From NCBI GenBank assembly GCA_028822445.1, contig JAPKDQ010000002.1, forward strand, positions 124,001 through 188,000: a DNA stretch of 64,000 bases, in the 5' to 3' direction. The notes beneath the pieces are model-generated. The model was not told where the DNA came from. It saw only the letters and a list, made by a program, of their open reading frames with translations, and did not search any database. The DNA is from Rhodospirillaceae bacterium (lineage in GTDB: Bacteria > Pseudomonadota > Alphaproteobacteria > Rhodospirillales > Rhodospirillaceae). Shown piece after piece: positions 7,689-15,906 of this stretch. A program made the translations under genes and the position numbers. Positions within the stretch are counted from its first letter, which is position 1. Each line of letters starts with the position of its first letter.

Positions 7689-8294
7689 ATGAGAAAAACA
7701 GCCGCCGTCATCCTTGCTGGGGGACAGGGCCGCCGCCTCGGCGGTGCCGAAAAGGCTCTTGTGGAGATCAACGGCATGCGCCTGATAGAATGCGTGCGTG
7801 GGCGGTTAACACCACAATGTTCAGAGGTCGCGCTTAGCCTGCGCGCACGACAGGCGTGGGCTGAACCCTTCACAATGCCCCTGATCCTTGACCGGCCAAC
7901 ACCGAAAAGTGGGCCTTTAGGCGGCATTGCAGCCGCACTGCATTGGGCCCAATCATTAGACCCTCAGCCGGAATGGGTTGTTACGACGCCCGTAGACCTG
8001 CCATTCTTGCCCCTTAGGTTAGTTCACAGGCTAACATCGACAGATACAGACATCGGTGTCGCACGCTCCATGGGGCAAACCCACTACGCCGTTGCGGCAT
8101 GGAGGCCGAGCCTTTTAGCATCCCTGGAGCGCGCGTTGTTAGACGGGCCCATTGCCATACGGGATTTCCAGTCAAAGCATTCGGTTGCGCTGCATGAGTG
8201 GCCAAAGTCTTCGGTTGACCCATTCTTTAATGTGAATACAGCAGAAGACGTTAAAATAGCAGAGGACCATGCGCACGCCCTCGCCCCCCAGTGA
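7689..8294 (+). CDS. mobA: Molybdenum cofactor guanylyltransferase MobA
   Basis: Transfers GMP from GTP to molybdopterin, making the bis-MGD form of the molybdenum cofactor used by DMSO-reductase-type enzymes; cytosolic. The nucleotide loop is AVILAGGQGRRLGGAEKALV close to the N-terminus, followed by PLGGIAAAL, the acidic metal site in VTTPVDLPFLP and the family ending FFNVNTAEDVKIAE. I chose ATG 7689 (MRKTAAVILAGG, 201 residues), which fits the family's usual 190-210; an in-frame ATG at 7620 would add 23 unrelated residues. No clear ribosome site marks either. No other molybdenum gene lies in the window. Confidence 0.9.
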   Translation: MRKTAAVILAGGQGRRLGGAEKALVEINGMRLIECVRGRLTPQCSEVALSLRARQAWAEPFTMPLILDRPTPKSGPLGGIAAALHWAQSLDPQPEWVVTTPVDLPFLPLRLVHRLTSTDTDIGVARSMGQTHYAVAAWRPSLLASLERALLDGPIAIRDFQSKHSVALHEWPKSSVDPFFNVNTAEDVKIAEDHAHALAPQ

Positions 8295-8339
8295 CTGCGC
8301 ACAACATGATAGCGGTATGAGACTGAAGACACAAAAATA

Positions 8340-8641
8340 AAGCCCCTGTTGGTCGCCATTGATAAAGGCACAGCATCCACCCGAGCCATAGCATTTTGCC
8401 TCGACGCCATGGGCATTGATGGAGGAATTACGACCAACAGTCGGCGTCAGCAGTTCTAGCCTGATGTTTTAAATATTCTGGTTGAGTGGCCAAAAAATTT
8501 AGGGGTCAGCGCACGGTCGCGGGGCGAGGCGACGGGCTCCATAAATCGCTCGATGAAATTACACAGACGTGCAAAACGAACCATGCCCCTAGACAAACAT
8601 ACGAGTGGCGTGGAGCTGTAGAGCGCGTCAAAACGAGTTAG
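8340..8641 (+). pseudogene. glpK: Decayed glycerol kinase (glpK) remnant with large internal deletion
   Basis: Three pieces of glycerol kinase can be read in order. From 8343, PLLVAIDKGTASTRAIAF matches the N-terminal ATP-binding motif (family: AIDQGTTSTRA). It continues in the same frame into MGIDGGITTNSRRQQF (8409 on), matching the C-terminal DGG..AN..MQF motif, then a TAG stop at 8457-8459 and PDVLNILVEWPKN, matching the following ADIL..PVERP segment. After a frameshift, HKSLDEITQTCKTNHAP and WRGAVERVKTS with a stop at 8639-8641 match the C-terminus. About 400 of the normal ~500 residues are missing, and no start codon is evident. This is a dead gene left by internal deletion. Confidence 0.75.
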
Positions 8642-8841
8642 AGACTTAGAGATCACAGAAAAAACGCGCTGAGATTAAAGTTGGAGTCGGAAGGCTTTCC
8701 GGCCTGCCGCAATGCAGGATTCTCTGCTCAGAAAATCCGCAACACATTGAAAACAATCTTCTTTCCATAGCCTGAATTACAGCCTGCCTCATTTTGGATA
8801 GAATCCTCCATCGGTCCATGTTCGATAAGGTTGATTGTATT

Positions 8842-9348
8842 ATGGGATCATCTCCCCCGGTTGGGTCCAGCAAGTCGGGCGCCGCCGCCAAGGTCAAGTG
8901 GTTTAACCCAGCCAAAGGGTTTGGTTTCGTCGCCCTGACGGACGGCACCCCGGATGCCTTTCTCCACGTATCTATTGTACATAAGGCGGGCTTAAGAACG
9001 CTGCGCCAAGGCGCTACTATCATTTGCTCATTATCGGATGGGCCAAAAGGTCCGCAAATCACCGTCATAGAACAGGTCGATAACTCCACCGTCGTTGACA
9101 ATGTACCGGAGGGAGACGAAAGCATCTTGATCGGAGAGATTAAATTCTTTGCCGCAGACAAAGGTTATGGGTTTGGCGTTCCAGAAGGTGGTGGCCACGA
9201 TATCTTTATTGGAATCGGTGCCCTGCAACGATCTGACCTTGATCGTTTAGAATCGGGCCAACGTGTTCGAATGCACGTCCAAGACGGTTCTAAAGGACCG
9301 ACGGCGACACAAGTTGAAATTCTTAAGGGCGGAACTACACCAGCCTAG
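8842..9348 (+). CDS. Tandem cold-shock domain protein
   Basis: Predicted cytosolic nucleic-acid-binding protein with two cold-shock domains. I chose ATG 8842 (MGSSPPVGSSKSG, 168 residues); an upstream ATG at 8794 would add 16 residues without resemblance. Domain 1, from AAKVKWFNPAKGFGFV, has the RNP1 motif KGFGFV and an RNP2-like DAFLHVSIV. Domain 2, from IGEIKFFAADKGYGFG, keeps KGYGFG but has the weaker HDIFIGIGAL in place of the usual DVFVH stretch. Such double-domain proteins are common in alphaproteobacteria and are often linked with stress or stationary phase. The gene is convergent with the MFS gene at 9373. Confidence 0.88.
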   Translation: MGSSPPVGSSKSGAAAKVKWFNPAKGFGFVALTDGTPDAFLHVSIVHKAGLRTLRQGATIICSLSDGPKGPQITVIEQVDNSTVVDNVPEGDESILIGEIKFFAADKGYGFGVPEGGGHDIFIGIGALQRSDLDRLESGQRVRMHVQDGSKGPTATQVEILKGGTTPA

Positions 9349-9372
9349 GGCAAGGGTGAAGCATACAATTCC

Positions 9373-10608
9373 TTAAGGTATGGAGCGGCGCTGTTGGGCG
9401 GTTAACCAAAGTATTGCAATCAATGCTGCAGTCAGAGGCACAGTCGCCGCACCGTTCACGGCCGCCCAGCCAAATCCATTTTGCAGCGCACCAGAAGAAA
9501 ACGTAGCCACAGAGATCGTTGCGAAGACGAGAAAATCGTTCGCGCCTTGAGCTTTTTCTTGCTCGCTCTGACGATACGTTTCGGTCAGCAACGCTGTGCC
9601 ACCGATAAACATAAAGTTCCATCCGAGGCCTAAGGCAACAAGCCCGAACCAAAAATTGATTAACTCAGTACCCGCCAAATTAGACGCCATGCCGACGATA
9701 TTTAACACGATGCCAAAAAATATAATCCGAAGCACCCCAAATTTTTTAATCAACGACCCCGTAAAGAAGCTCGGTCCGAACATCGCCAGGGCATGCCATT
9801 GAATAACAAAGGCCGCATCATCAAATTCAAAGCCAAAGGCGACCATTGAGAGTGGTGTTGCACTCATCACGAGAATCATAACCCCGTAGCCCGCCATCGC
9901 TGATATGGCAGCGACGATAAACCTTGGCTGTCCCATAATCTCAGCCAAAGGCCTTTCATCGGCAGGCGCTGCCTTTGTTTTGGGTGCAGGCTTTTTTAAA
10001 GCGGCCGTTTGCATAAAGAAGGCCGTGAAGACCGACAGCGCAGCAATGGCGGCATAGCAACCGGCAAAAAGAGACGGCGAAAACAAATCACGCGTGGCCT
10101 TGGCTATCTCTGGGCCCATCACTGCCGATAGTATTCCACCCGCCATAACCAATGAAATAGCCTTCGCTTTATTCTCAGGCAGCGCGGCTTCGGCGGCAGC
10201 AAACCGATAAAAGCCCCAAAACGCATTGTGCGTTCCGAGCAAAGCAGCGGCAATGATCAGTAAACCGAAGCTTCCCTCTATCAATGCATAGAATCCCGTC
10301 AGACCGCCACAAACCCCGACAATCTGTCCGAATGTGAAGCCCACACGGCGCCCAACCTTCTTCATCCAAAGAGCCGCTGGAAAAGTAGCGCACATCGTGG
10401 CAACAAATTGGATGGCCAATGGCAAAGTTGCTAACCGCACATCCGGCGCGAGATACGCGCCGGCTAACGCCGTCACGAGCATAACAATGCTGGCGCCCGT
10501 CATAGAAATCGCTTGGGAAAAAGCCAGAACCAACACCGTACGGCGCGCACGGTTTGCATTAATTAAATTGTCTTTAGGTTCTTCGGCTGCGCTGGATTGA
10601 TACGTCAC
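9373..10608 (-). CDS. MFS transporter
   Basis: Integral membrane protein of the major facilitator superfamily, 411 residues with about 12 hydrophobic segments. The loop between helices 2 and 3 reads ALWMKKVGRRVGFTFGQ, the MFS signature with the G-x-x-x-D/R-x-x-G-R-R pattern in degenerate form. A longer cytoplasmic loop rich in Lys, Ala and Pro (near residues 205-225) separates the two halves. A predicted exporter or sugar/drug permease; substrate unknown. Its start overlaps the end of the small membrane protein gene by 4 bp (10605-10608), so both are co-translated. Confidence 0.9.
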   Translation of the reverse strand: MTYQSSAAEEPKDNLINANRARRTVLVLAFSQAISMTGASIVMLVTALAGAYLAPDVRLATLPLAIQFVATMCATFPAALWMKKVGRRVGFTFGQIVGVCGGLTGFYALIEGSFGLLIIAAALLGTHNAFWGFYRFAAAEAALPENKAKAISLVMAGGILSAVMGPEIAKATRDLFSPSLFAGCYAAIAALSVFTAFFMQTAALKKPAPKTKAAPADERPLAEIMGQPRFIVAAISAMAGYGVMILVMSATPLSMVAFGFEFDDAAFVIQWHALAMFGPSFFTGSLIKKFGVLRIIFFGIVLNIVGMASNLAGTELINFWFGLVALGLGWNFMFIGGTALLTETYRQSEQEKAQGANDFLVFATISVATFSSGALQNGFGWAAVNGAATVPLTAALIAILWLTAQQRRSIP

Positions 10609-10916
10609 CGACTGGATCTAACGCGCGAGCCATCGGGATTGCGGCGCGACAAGATTCGATCGAACCATTGCACGAAGAGCGGCTTCACCTCTTCTGGCGG
10701 CACGCAATCCAAAACAATTGAGTCTTTCGCGTACGGGTTTTTGGGTGGCGCACTCACCTTTTCACCAAAGACACACGGCGTATAGGAAACTGAACTCGGC
10801 TCATCTTCAGTGATCAAGCCGTTCATCCACATGACCAAGACAATGATCCCAAATGTGATCACCACTGCGGCCACGGATGCCGCCACCAGTCTAATAAGAA
10901 AAGGCGTTTTAAGCAT
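10605..10916 (-). CDS. Small single-pass membrane protein of unknown function
   Basis: 103 residues with one hydrophobic helix at about residues 8-32 (LIRLVAASVAAVVITFGIIV), an acidic turn, and a C-terminal domain of 65 residues with two cysteines (YTPCVFGEK and IVLDCVPPEE) that could form a disulfide in the periplasm. I do not recognise the family. It overlaps the MFS gene by 4 bp and is first in this two-gene unit, so it may assist that transporter. Role unknown. Confidence 0.7.
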   Translation of the reverse strand: MLKTPFLIRLVAASVAAVVITFGIIVLVMWMNGLITEDEPSSVSYTPCVFGEKVSAPPKNPYAKDSIVLDCVPPEEVKPLFVQWFDRILSRRNPDGSRVRSSR

Positions 10917-11184
10917 AGCCGTGGCTTACACCTGATAACCCAGGCTGTGCAAGCGATAGAGTATGCGAGAGCGGGTTAGCGAAAGATGACAGGATTTTCA
11001 GATTTAAGCCCGAGAATTGACACAATTGAACACTTTTAATGAGGCTCAAGAAATCCAGTTAGGCGGGCCGACCACACGTTACCCTTCCCCTCCCGCGTCC
11101 TCAAACGTGCTGTCGGTCCGTCGCCTTACTTTTCGCCACCAGTCTCTCTCAACAGATTTGTACTTTAATTATTAGTGGTTGTTT

Positions 11185-11201
11185 GTTAGAACGTTTCCAA
11201 A
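11185..11201 (+). promoter_or_regulatory. Irr-box (iron control element) before irr
   Basis: GTTAGAACGTTTCCAAA matches the alphaproteobacterial Irr/ICE operator pattern TTTAGAA-N3-TTCTAAA at most positions: half-sites TTAGAA and TTC-C-AAA with a 3-bp spacer. It ends 6 bp before the first ATG of irr, so binding would block transcription or translation start, giving autoregulation. The consensus is from memory of the family; binding is inferred. Confidence 0.65.
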
Positions 11202-11207
11202 GAACAA

Positions 11208-11657
11208 ATGACGATGTTAGAGACAATGGCTACAGTCGATCAAAAAAAATCAGAAATGGGTGACGCTGTCCTGGCTGACAGGCTGCGCGAGGTTGGTTTA
11301 CGCCCAACACGGCAACGCATGGCGCTTGTAGATATTCTTCTGTCACAGGGCAACAGGCATATGACGGCCGAATCATTGTACTCGGAGGCCACGTCGCAGG
11401 GCGCTAAAGTATCTCTAGCGACCGTTTATAACGCCCTACACACGTTTACGGCTAAAGGTCTGCTTCGAGAAATTTCCATCGATTCAACCCAGTCTTACTT
11501 CGATACAAACACTAAAGAGCATCATCACTTTTATTTTGAAAAATCAGGCAAACTTGAAGATATAGAACCCAATCACGTTAAACTCTCTCGTGTGCCTAAC
11601 GCGCCAGACGGCATGTCTATTTCCCGCGTGGATGTAGTGATCCGGGTCGACGGCTAA
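11208..11657 (+). CDS. irr: Iron response regulator Irr (Fur superfamily)
   Basis: DNA-binding regulator of the Fur family that in alphaproteobacteria acts under iron limitation and is controlled by heme. It has 149 residues. The winged helix spans about residues 24-95, with RPTRQRMALVDILL and the recognition region KVSLATVYNALHTF. The histidine cluster EHHHFYFEK (about residues 103-111), where Irr carries its HxH heme-binding site, is present, while the CxxC zinc sites of true Fur are absent, which points to Irr rather than Fur. ATGs at 11208, 11214 and 11226 are all possible starts. An Irr-box overlaps the start region and another stands before the rubrerythrin gene downstream. Confidence 0.92.
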   Translation: MTMLETMATVDQKKSEMGDAVLADRLREVGLRPTRQRMALVDILLSQGNRHMTAESLYSEATSQGAKVSLATVYNALHTFTAKGLLREISIDSTQSYFDTNTKEHHHFYFEKSGKLEDIEPNHVKLSRVPNAPDGMSISRVDVVIRVDG

Positions 11658-11696
11658 GCCTAAGATTTAATTCAAAACGCGGGCCAAACCCATAAG

Positions 11697-11713
11697 ATTA
11701 GAATAATTCTAGA
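11697..11713 (+). promoter_or_regulatory. Irr-box (iron control element) before the rubrerythrin gene
   Basis: ATTAGAATAATTCTAGA is a near-perfect dyad (TTAGAA-TAA-TTCTAG) that fits the Irr/ICE pattern TTTAGAA-N3-TTCTAAA. It lies 113 bp before the rubrerythrin start codon and 40 bp after the irr stop. It makes the rubrerythrin and possibly the following Fe-S/DUF3501 pair likely members of the Irr regulon. Confidence 0.7.
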
Positions 11714-11825
11714 CTGCTTGACTTCCCTTCTACGCCTACCGTAGAACAGTCCTCAGCGGTTGATTAACGATGAACATCGACCGCCGGGATTCGAATTTCA
11801 AACAGAACCTTTTCAGGAGGGACTC

Positions 11826-12248
11826 ATGGCAGAACTCAAAGGAAGTAAGACGGAAGAAAGCTTGAAGGCAGCTTTTGCAGGCGAAAGCCAAGCCAACCGT
11901 CGTTATCTCTATTTCGCACAAAAGGCTGATATAGAAGGCCAAAACGAAGTTTCCGCGCTCTTTCGCTCAACAGCAGAAGGCGAAACAGGACATGCGTTCG
12001 GTCATCTGGAGTACTTGGAAACGGTCGGCGACCCAGCGACCGGAGAGCCCATCGGTGATTCAAGTTTAAATCTAAAGTCTGCCGTCGCCGGTGAAACCCA
12101 CGAGTACACCGACATGTACCCTGGTATGGCCAAGACCGCACGCGAAGAAGGCTTCGACGAAATCGCTGACTGGTTCGAAACGCTTGCTAAGGCTGAGAAG
12201 TCCCACGCTGGCCGTTTCCAGAAAGCACTCGATAGCCTCGACACCTAA
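11826..12248 (+). CDS. Rubrerythrin (diiron domain only)
   Basis: Diiron peroxide-reducing or iron-handling protein, cytosolic, 140 residues. I chose ATG 11826 ([13 protein letters not shown]) because CAGGAGGG lies just upstream; the longer frame from 11760 is not family-like. The four-helix bundle ligands appear in [44 protein letters not shown] and [10 protein letters not shown] (two E-x-x-H pairs). The C-terminal rubredoxin domain of classical rubrerythrins is missing, so an external electron donor is required. An Irr-box lies upstream, and a GlpC/Hdr-like Fe-S protein and a DUF3501 protein follow, a grouping often seen with rubrerythrins. Confidence 0.93.
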   Translation: MAELKGSKTEESLKAAFAGESQANRRYLYFAQKADIEGQNEVSALFRSTAEGETGHAFGHLEYLETVGDPATGEPIGDSSLNLKSAVAGETHEYTDMYPGMAKTAREEGFDEIADWFETLAKAEKSHAGRFQKALDSLDT

Positions 12249-12256
12249 ATTTCTCT

Positions 12257-12302
12257 TGTGCGGATCGGTTGGAACGCCAATCGATCCGCACATTTCTTTT
12301 TC
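12257..12302 (+). terminator. Rho-independent terminator after the rubrerythrin gene
   Basis: TGTGCGGATCG (12257-12267) pairs perfectly with CGATCCGCACA (12282-12292) across a 14-nt loop and is followed by TTTCTTTTT. It ends rubrerythrin transcripts, perhaps partly, since the Fe-S gene follows on the same strand 36 bp after the stem. Confidence 0.85.
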
Positions 12303-12327
12303 TATAATTAAGCAGTGAGCACCGGCC

Positions 12328-13662
12328 ATGCGCGAAGGCAGCCTGAGCGCCCCAACACGGCAACCTATTGATTGGCAAAACCCCGACTTTCTAAATGCCG
12401 AGAAGCTAGATGCTGAAATGCGCCGACAGTTCGATATCTGTCATGGGTGCCGCCGCTGCTTTAATTTATGTGATTCATTCCCTCGCCTGTTTGACCTGGT
12501 TGATGATCAAGAAGACGAGGTCGAGGGCGTTGATAGCACGAATTTCAAATCCGTCGTCGATGCCTGCACCCTATGCGACATGTGCTTTCTTACGAAGTGC
12601 CCCTATGTCCCACCACACGAATTCAATATTGATTTTCCGCATTTGATGTTGCGCTACCGTGCTGCCGAAAAAGCCAGCAACGGTGTTCCCTTTTTCGATA
12701 AGCAACTGACTGAAACAGATCGCAACGGCAAACTAGCTGGCGGGGTCTCAGGCATTGCTAATTGGGCGTCGCAGCGAGGCAACGGCTTCACCCGTTCTAT
12801 TCTTGAAACCGTCGCCGACGTTCACAGAGACGTCGAATTGCCAAAGTTTCACGGCAAAACATTTCAGGCGCGAGCGAAAGAAAACCCATCAAAAGTAAAC
12901 ACAGACGCGCCTGCCCATGGGCGCAAGGCTGTAATTTACGCCACGTGTTTTGCCAACTACAACAATCCGGACATTGGGACAGCGGCTCTAAACGTGCTGG
13001 GTCATAATGGCGTTGAGACAGAGGTCGTTTACCCCGGCTGTTGCGGCATGCCGCAGTTGGAACAAGGCGACATTGCCCGCGTAGCAGAGAAAGCCAAGTC
13101 TACGGCGGCAGCCCTTCGACCTTATATCGATAACGGCAAAGATATTATCGCCCTGGTTCCATCCTGCGCCTTAATGATGAAATTCGAATGGCCGCTAATT
13201 GTACCAAACGATGAAAACATCAAGCTCTTAGCCCAGGCCACATTCGATATATCTGAGTACGTTATGGCCATCGCCAACAATGAAGGCTTGGCAGATGGGT
13301 TAAGCCCTATTGGCGGTAACATTGCTCTGCACCTCGCATGCCACACGCGCGCACAGCAAATGGGGCCCAAGGGGGCGGAAATGCTGCGCGCCATTCCCGA
13401 TGCAAAAGTCACAGTCATTGAGCGATGTTCCGGTCACGGTGGATCTTGGGGCGTAAAAAAACAAAACTTCGACATCGCCACAAAGTTCGCAACACAAACC
13501 GTAAAGAAGGTAGCGGATGTGAAACCGACACACTTGTGTTCTGAATGCCCTCTTGCTGGAAAGCATATTGTGCAAGGCATGCGCGCCCTCGGAGAAGACA
13601 CACCCGCAATCGAACAATCAACTCACCCCATTCAGGTTCTTGCGAAAGCCTACGGATTTTAA
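12328..13662 (+). CDS. GlpC/heterodisulfide-reductase-like Fe-S protein with two CCG domains
   Basis: Cytosolic electron-transfer protein of 444 residues. Two [4Fe-4S] motifs lie in the N-terminal part: CHGCRRCFNLC (about residues 38-48) and CTLCDMCFLTKCP (about 80-92). Two cysteine-rich CCG domains follow, with GCCGMP and HLACH in the middle and ERCSGHGGSWG and LCSECPLAG toward the end. Family members (GlpC, HdrB/D) pass electrons between a dehydrogenase or quinone and a partner. Next to a rubrerythrin that lacks rubredoxin, it is a plausible electron supplier to the diiron centre; this is inference. The DUF3501 gene starts 2 bp after its stop. Confidence 0.9.
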   Translation: MREGSLSAPTRQPIDWQNPDFLNAEKLDAEMRRQFDICHGCRRCFNLCDSFPRLFDLVDDQEDEVEGVDSTNFKSVVDACTLCDMCFLTKCPYVPPHEFNIDFPHLMLRYRAAEKASNGVPFFDKQLTETDRNGKLAGGVSGIANWASQRGNGFTRSILETVADVHRDVELPKFHGKTFQARAKENPSKVNTDAPAHGRKAVIYATCFANYNNPDIGTAALNVLGHNGVETEVVYPGCCGMPQLEQGDIARVAEKAKSTAAALRPYIDNGKDIIALVPSCALMMKFEWPLIVPNDENIKLLAQATFDISEYVMAIANNEGLADGLSPIGGNIALHLACHTRAQQMGPKGAEMLRAIPDAKVTVIERCSGHGGSWGVKKQNFDIATKFATQTVKKVADVKPTHLCSECPLAGKHIVQGMRALGEDTPAIEQSTHPIQVLAKAYGF

Positions 13663-13664
13663 TT

Positions 13665-14258
13665 ATGACAAACGCAAAAAAAGAGCTTACGCCCAAAGAT
13701 CTAATGCCTATTAACGAGTATGGGAAAATTCGTCATGACCATCGCCGGGCTTTAATTGCAAAAAAAGCGAAGCGCCGCCTTCATGTCGGACCTTATGCGA
13801 CATTCCACTTTGAGAATTACGAAACGATGTGGGCCCAAGTGCAAGAAATGCTCTACATAGAAAAAGGGGGTGAGGCCCAAATCGCAGACGAATTGGAAGC
13901 TTACAATCCACTCATTCCCCAAGGGCGAGAGCTCATCGCGACACTATTTATCGAGATTGAAGAAGAGGGCCGGCGACGCAGAGCCTTGGCAACGCTGGGA
14001 CACATCGAAGAACAGATTATTTTATCTTTTGGAGAACACCGCGTCGTCGCTGTTCCAGAAGACGACGTTGACCGAACAACGGAAGATGGAAAAACATCAG
14101 CTGTGCATTTTCTCAGGTTCCCGTTCACACCCAATCAGGCTAAAGAATTCAAAAATATCGGTGAACAGGCCACGCTAGGTGTTAAGCACAAGAACTACCA
14201 GCACACAGCTGTGCTGTTGGGTGGTGTAAAAGCGGAATTGGCTAGTGACTTAGATTAG
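13665..14258 (+). CDS. DUF3501 family protein
   Basis: Cytosolic protein of 197 residues in the DUF3501 family. ATG 13665 (MTNAKKELTPKDLMPINEY) is chosen because it follows the Fe-S gene stop by 2 bp; the longer frame overlaps that gene. Family marks are IRHDHRRALIAKKAKRR, YATFHFENYETMWAQVQEML and the FPFTPNQAKEFK stretch near the C-terminus. No enzymatic activity is established. It is regularly found beside rubrerythrin and the GlpC-like Fe-S protein, as here, so a role in the same redox or iron process is probable. Confidence 0.9.
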   Translation: MTNAKKELTPKDLMPINEYGKIRHDHRRALIAKKAKRRLHVGPYATFHFENYETMWAQVQEMLYIEKGGEAQIADELEAYNPLIPQGRELIATLFIEIEEEGRRRRALATLGHIEEQIILSFGEHRVVAVPEDDVDRTTEDGKTSAVHFLRFPFTPNQAKEFKNIGEQATLGVKHKNYQHTAVLLGGVKAELASDLD

Positions 14259-14803
14259 TCGATAAACTCACCGTCATAGAGACCCCAGAAAAGGCCGCGA
14301 AGGAGCCAGCCCTTAGTTCCATGGGCTTCGACCAGGCAAAGCTCTGCCTGCTTTGGACAGTGATCGACAACCACTACCACACCGAAACCAATTTCCGCGA
14401 TAACGGGACTAGACGTTACAGACCTCTTGTAGAGCGAAGACGCCGCCTCAGTGACAAGGCCGGTTCTCTGGCCGGAAAGCATGCTTTGGTGGATCCAGCC
14501 CTCAACACCATCTGGATCCCTTACTTGGCGCCACGCATCAAATTCTTCGGTCACCTCAACGGGAAGGTTTCGACGTTGATAGACCCAGGTTACGGGATAG
14601 CGGACGCCCGGCCCAGTTCGCATGTTAACGGGCTCTGTTCTAAGTGAAACGAATCGCGGTAGCGGAAGAGATGACACCCTGCCTTGCTGCGCGTGAGCGG
14701 GCGGCATAATAGCCAAGAATCCGCTCCATAGCGTTGCCGCAACAACACCAAGAACCAACACAAAACGCATCAAACGGCGCCAATCTTTCTGGTGCAAAGT
14801 CAT
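14255..14803 (-). CDS. Exported SH3-domain protein
   Basis: Secreted or periplasmic protein of about 182 residues. I chose ATG 14801-14803 (MTLHQKDWRRLMRFVLVLG); a longer frame upstream lacks any signal and overlaps the dehydrogenase opposite. A signal peptide with core VLVLGVVAATLWSGFLAIM ends near PAHAQQ. Two bacterial SH3 repeats follow: one with VNMRTGPGVRYPVTWVY and EGWIHQSMLSG, the second with ASSLYKRSVTSSPVIAEI and GTKGWLLRGLFWG. Such proteins usually bind cell-wall peptides or act as envelope adaptors. The 3' end overlaps that of the DUF3501 gene by 4 bp in convergent orientation. Confidence 0.85.
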   Translation of the reverse strand: MTLHQKDWRRLMRFVLVLGVVAATLWSGFLAIMPPAHAQQGRVSSLPLPRFVSLRTEPVNMRTGPGVRYPVTWVYQRRNLPVEVTEEFDAWRQVRDPDGVEGWIHQSMLSGQRTGLVTEAASSLYKRSVTSSPVIAEIGFGVVVVVDHCPKQAELCLVEAHGTKGWLLRGLFWGLYDGEFID

Positions 14804-14912
14804 ACTCTCATGTCTTGCCGAAGAATGGCCGTCTTGGCAACGCATTACCTGGATTCTGGACAAGCAGCATGGCTGCTGGTACGCAGGGGCTTCATCACCC
14901 CGGGAGTTCCGG

Positions 14913-15893
14913 ATGACCCTCAAGAAACCAACCGTCATCGTAACGCGCAAGCTACCAGAAATGGTCGAAACGCGGATGATGGAATTGTTCGATGTTCGCT
15001 TAAATGTGAACGACACGCCGTTTGATCGTGAGGCCCTGGGCAATGCGTTACAATCTTGCCACGTCTTGGTGCCGACGCTCACCGATAATTTGGATGGCGA
15101 ATTACTAGGCGCGGTGAAGACCAAAACGAAATTAATCGCGAACTTTGGTAATGGCACCGATCATATCGCCGTCGCGGCCGCTCAAGCGGCCGGGATTGCC
15201 GTCACCAACACACCTGACGTTCTGACGGAAGATACAGCCGACATGGCAATGGCGCTGATAGTCGCGGTGCCCCGGCGTCTGGTTGAAGGTGCGCGCATTA
15301 TTAAAGAGGGTCTCTTTACAGGGTGGACGCCAACACACATGCTAGGGCGCAGGATGTCCGGTAAGCGGCTCGGCATTATCGGTATGGGTCGTATCGGCTT
15401 TGCTGTTGCCCAACGCGCCCGCGGATTTGGGATGGCCGTTCACTATCACAATCGCCACCGCCTGATGCCCGATATAGAACAAGAAGTTGAAGCCACTTAT
15501 TGGACAAATCTCGACCAAATGCTCGCACGTATGGATGTGGTATCTATTCATTGCCCGCACACACCTGAAACGTTTCACCTTCTTTCAGAGCGGCGACTTA
15601 AACTTCTAAAAAAAGATGCATATATCGTTAACTTGGCGCGCGGTGAAATTGTTGATGAAGACGCCCTCATAAGAATGCTCGAGAACGGGCAGCTTGCGGG
15701 TGCTGGATTGGACGTGTTCGAACATGAACCAGCCACAAAACTAAAACTTCTCGAGATGGATAATGTAACGCTTCTTCCGCACATGGGCTCAGCGACCATT
15801 GAAGGCCGCATCGAAATGGGTGAAAAAGTCATCATCAACATAAAAACGTTTTTTGACGGTCACCGCCCACCCGACCGCGTTATCCCCACCTGA
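14913..15893 (+). CDS. D-isomer specific 2-hydroxyacid dehydrogenase (glyoxylate/hydroxypyruvate reductase type)
   Basis: Cytosolic NAD(P)-dependent reductase of 2-oxo acids, 326 residues. The Rossmann motif is GIIGMGRIG (residues 154-162). The catalytic triad is in place: R243 in NLARGEIVDE, E272 in FEHEPA and H290 in LPHMGSAT. The substrate loop NFGNGTDHI near residue 80 is typical of GyaR/GhrB-like enzymes acting on glyoxylate or hydroxypyruvate. The start is fixed by CGGGAG 7 bp upstream. It is divergent from the SH3 gene and 13 bp ahead of pabB, with which it may be co-transcribed. The exact substrate cannot be read from sequence. Confidence 0.92.
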   Translation: MTLKKPTVIVTRKLPEMVETRMMELFDVRLNVNDTPFDREALGNALQSCHVLVPTLTDNLDGELLGAVKTKTKLIANFGNGTDHIAVAAAQAAGIAVTNTPDVLTEDTADMAMALIVAVPRRLVEGARIIKEGLFTGWTPTHMLGRRMSGKRLGIIGMGRIGFAVAQRARGFGMAVHYHNRHRLMPDIEQEVEATYWTNLDQMLARMDVVSIHCPHTPETFHLLSERRLKLLKKDAYIVNLARGEIVDEDALIRMLENGQLAGAGLDVFEHEPATKLKLLEMDNVTLLPHMGSATIEGRIEMGEKVIINIKTFFDGHRPPDRVIPT

Positions 15894-15906
15894 ATTGAAC
15901 CACGTA

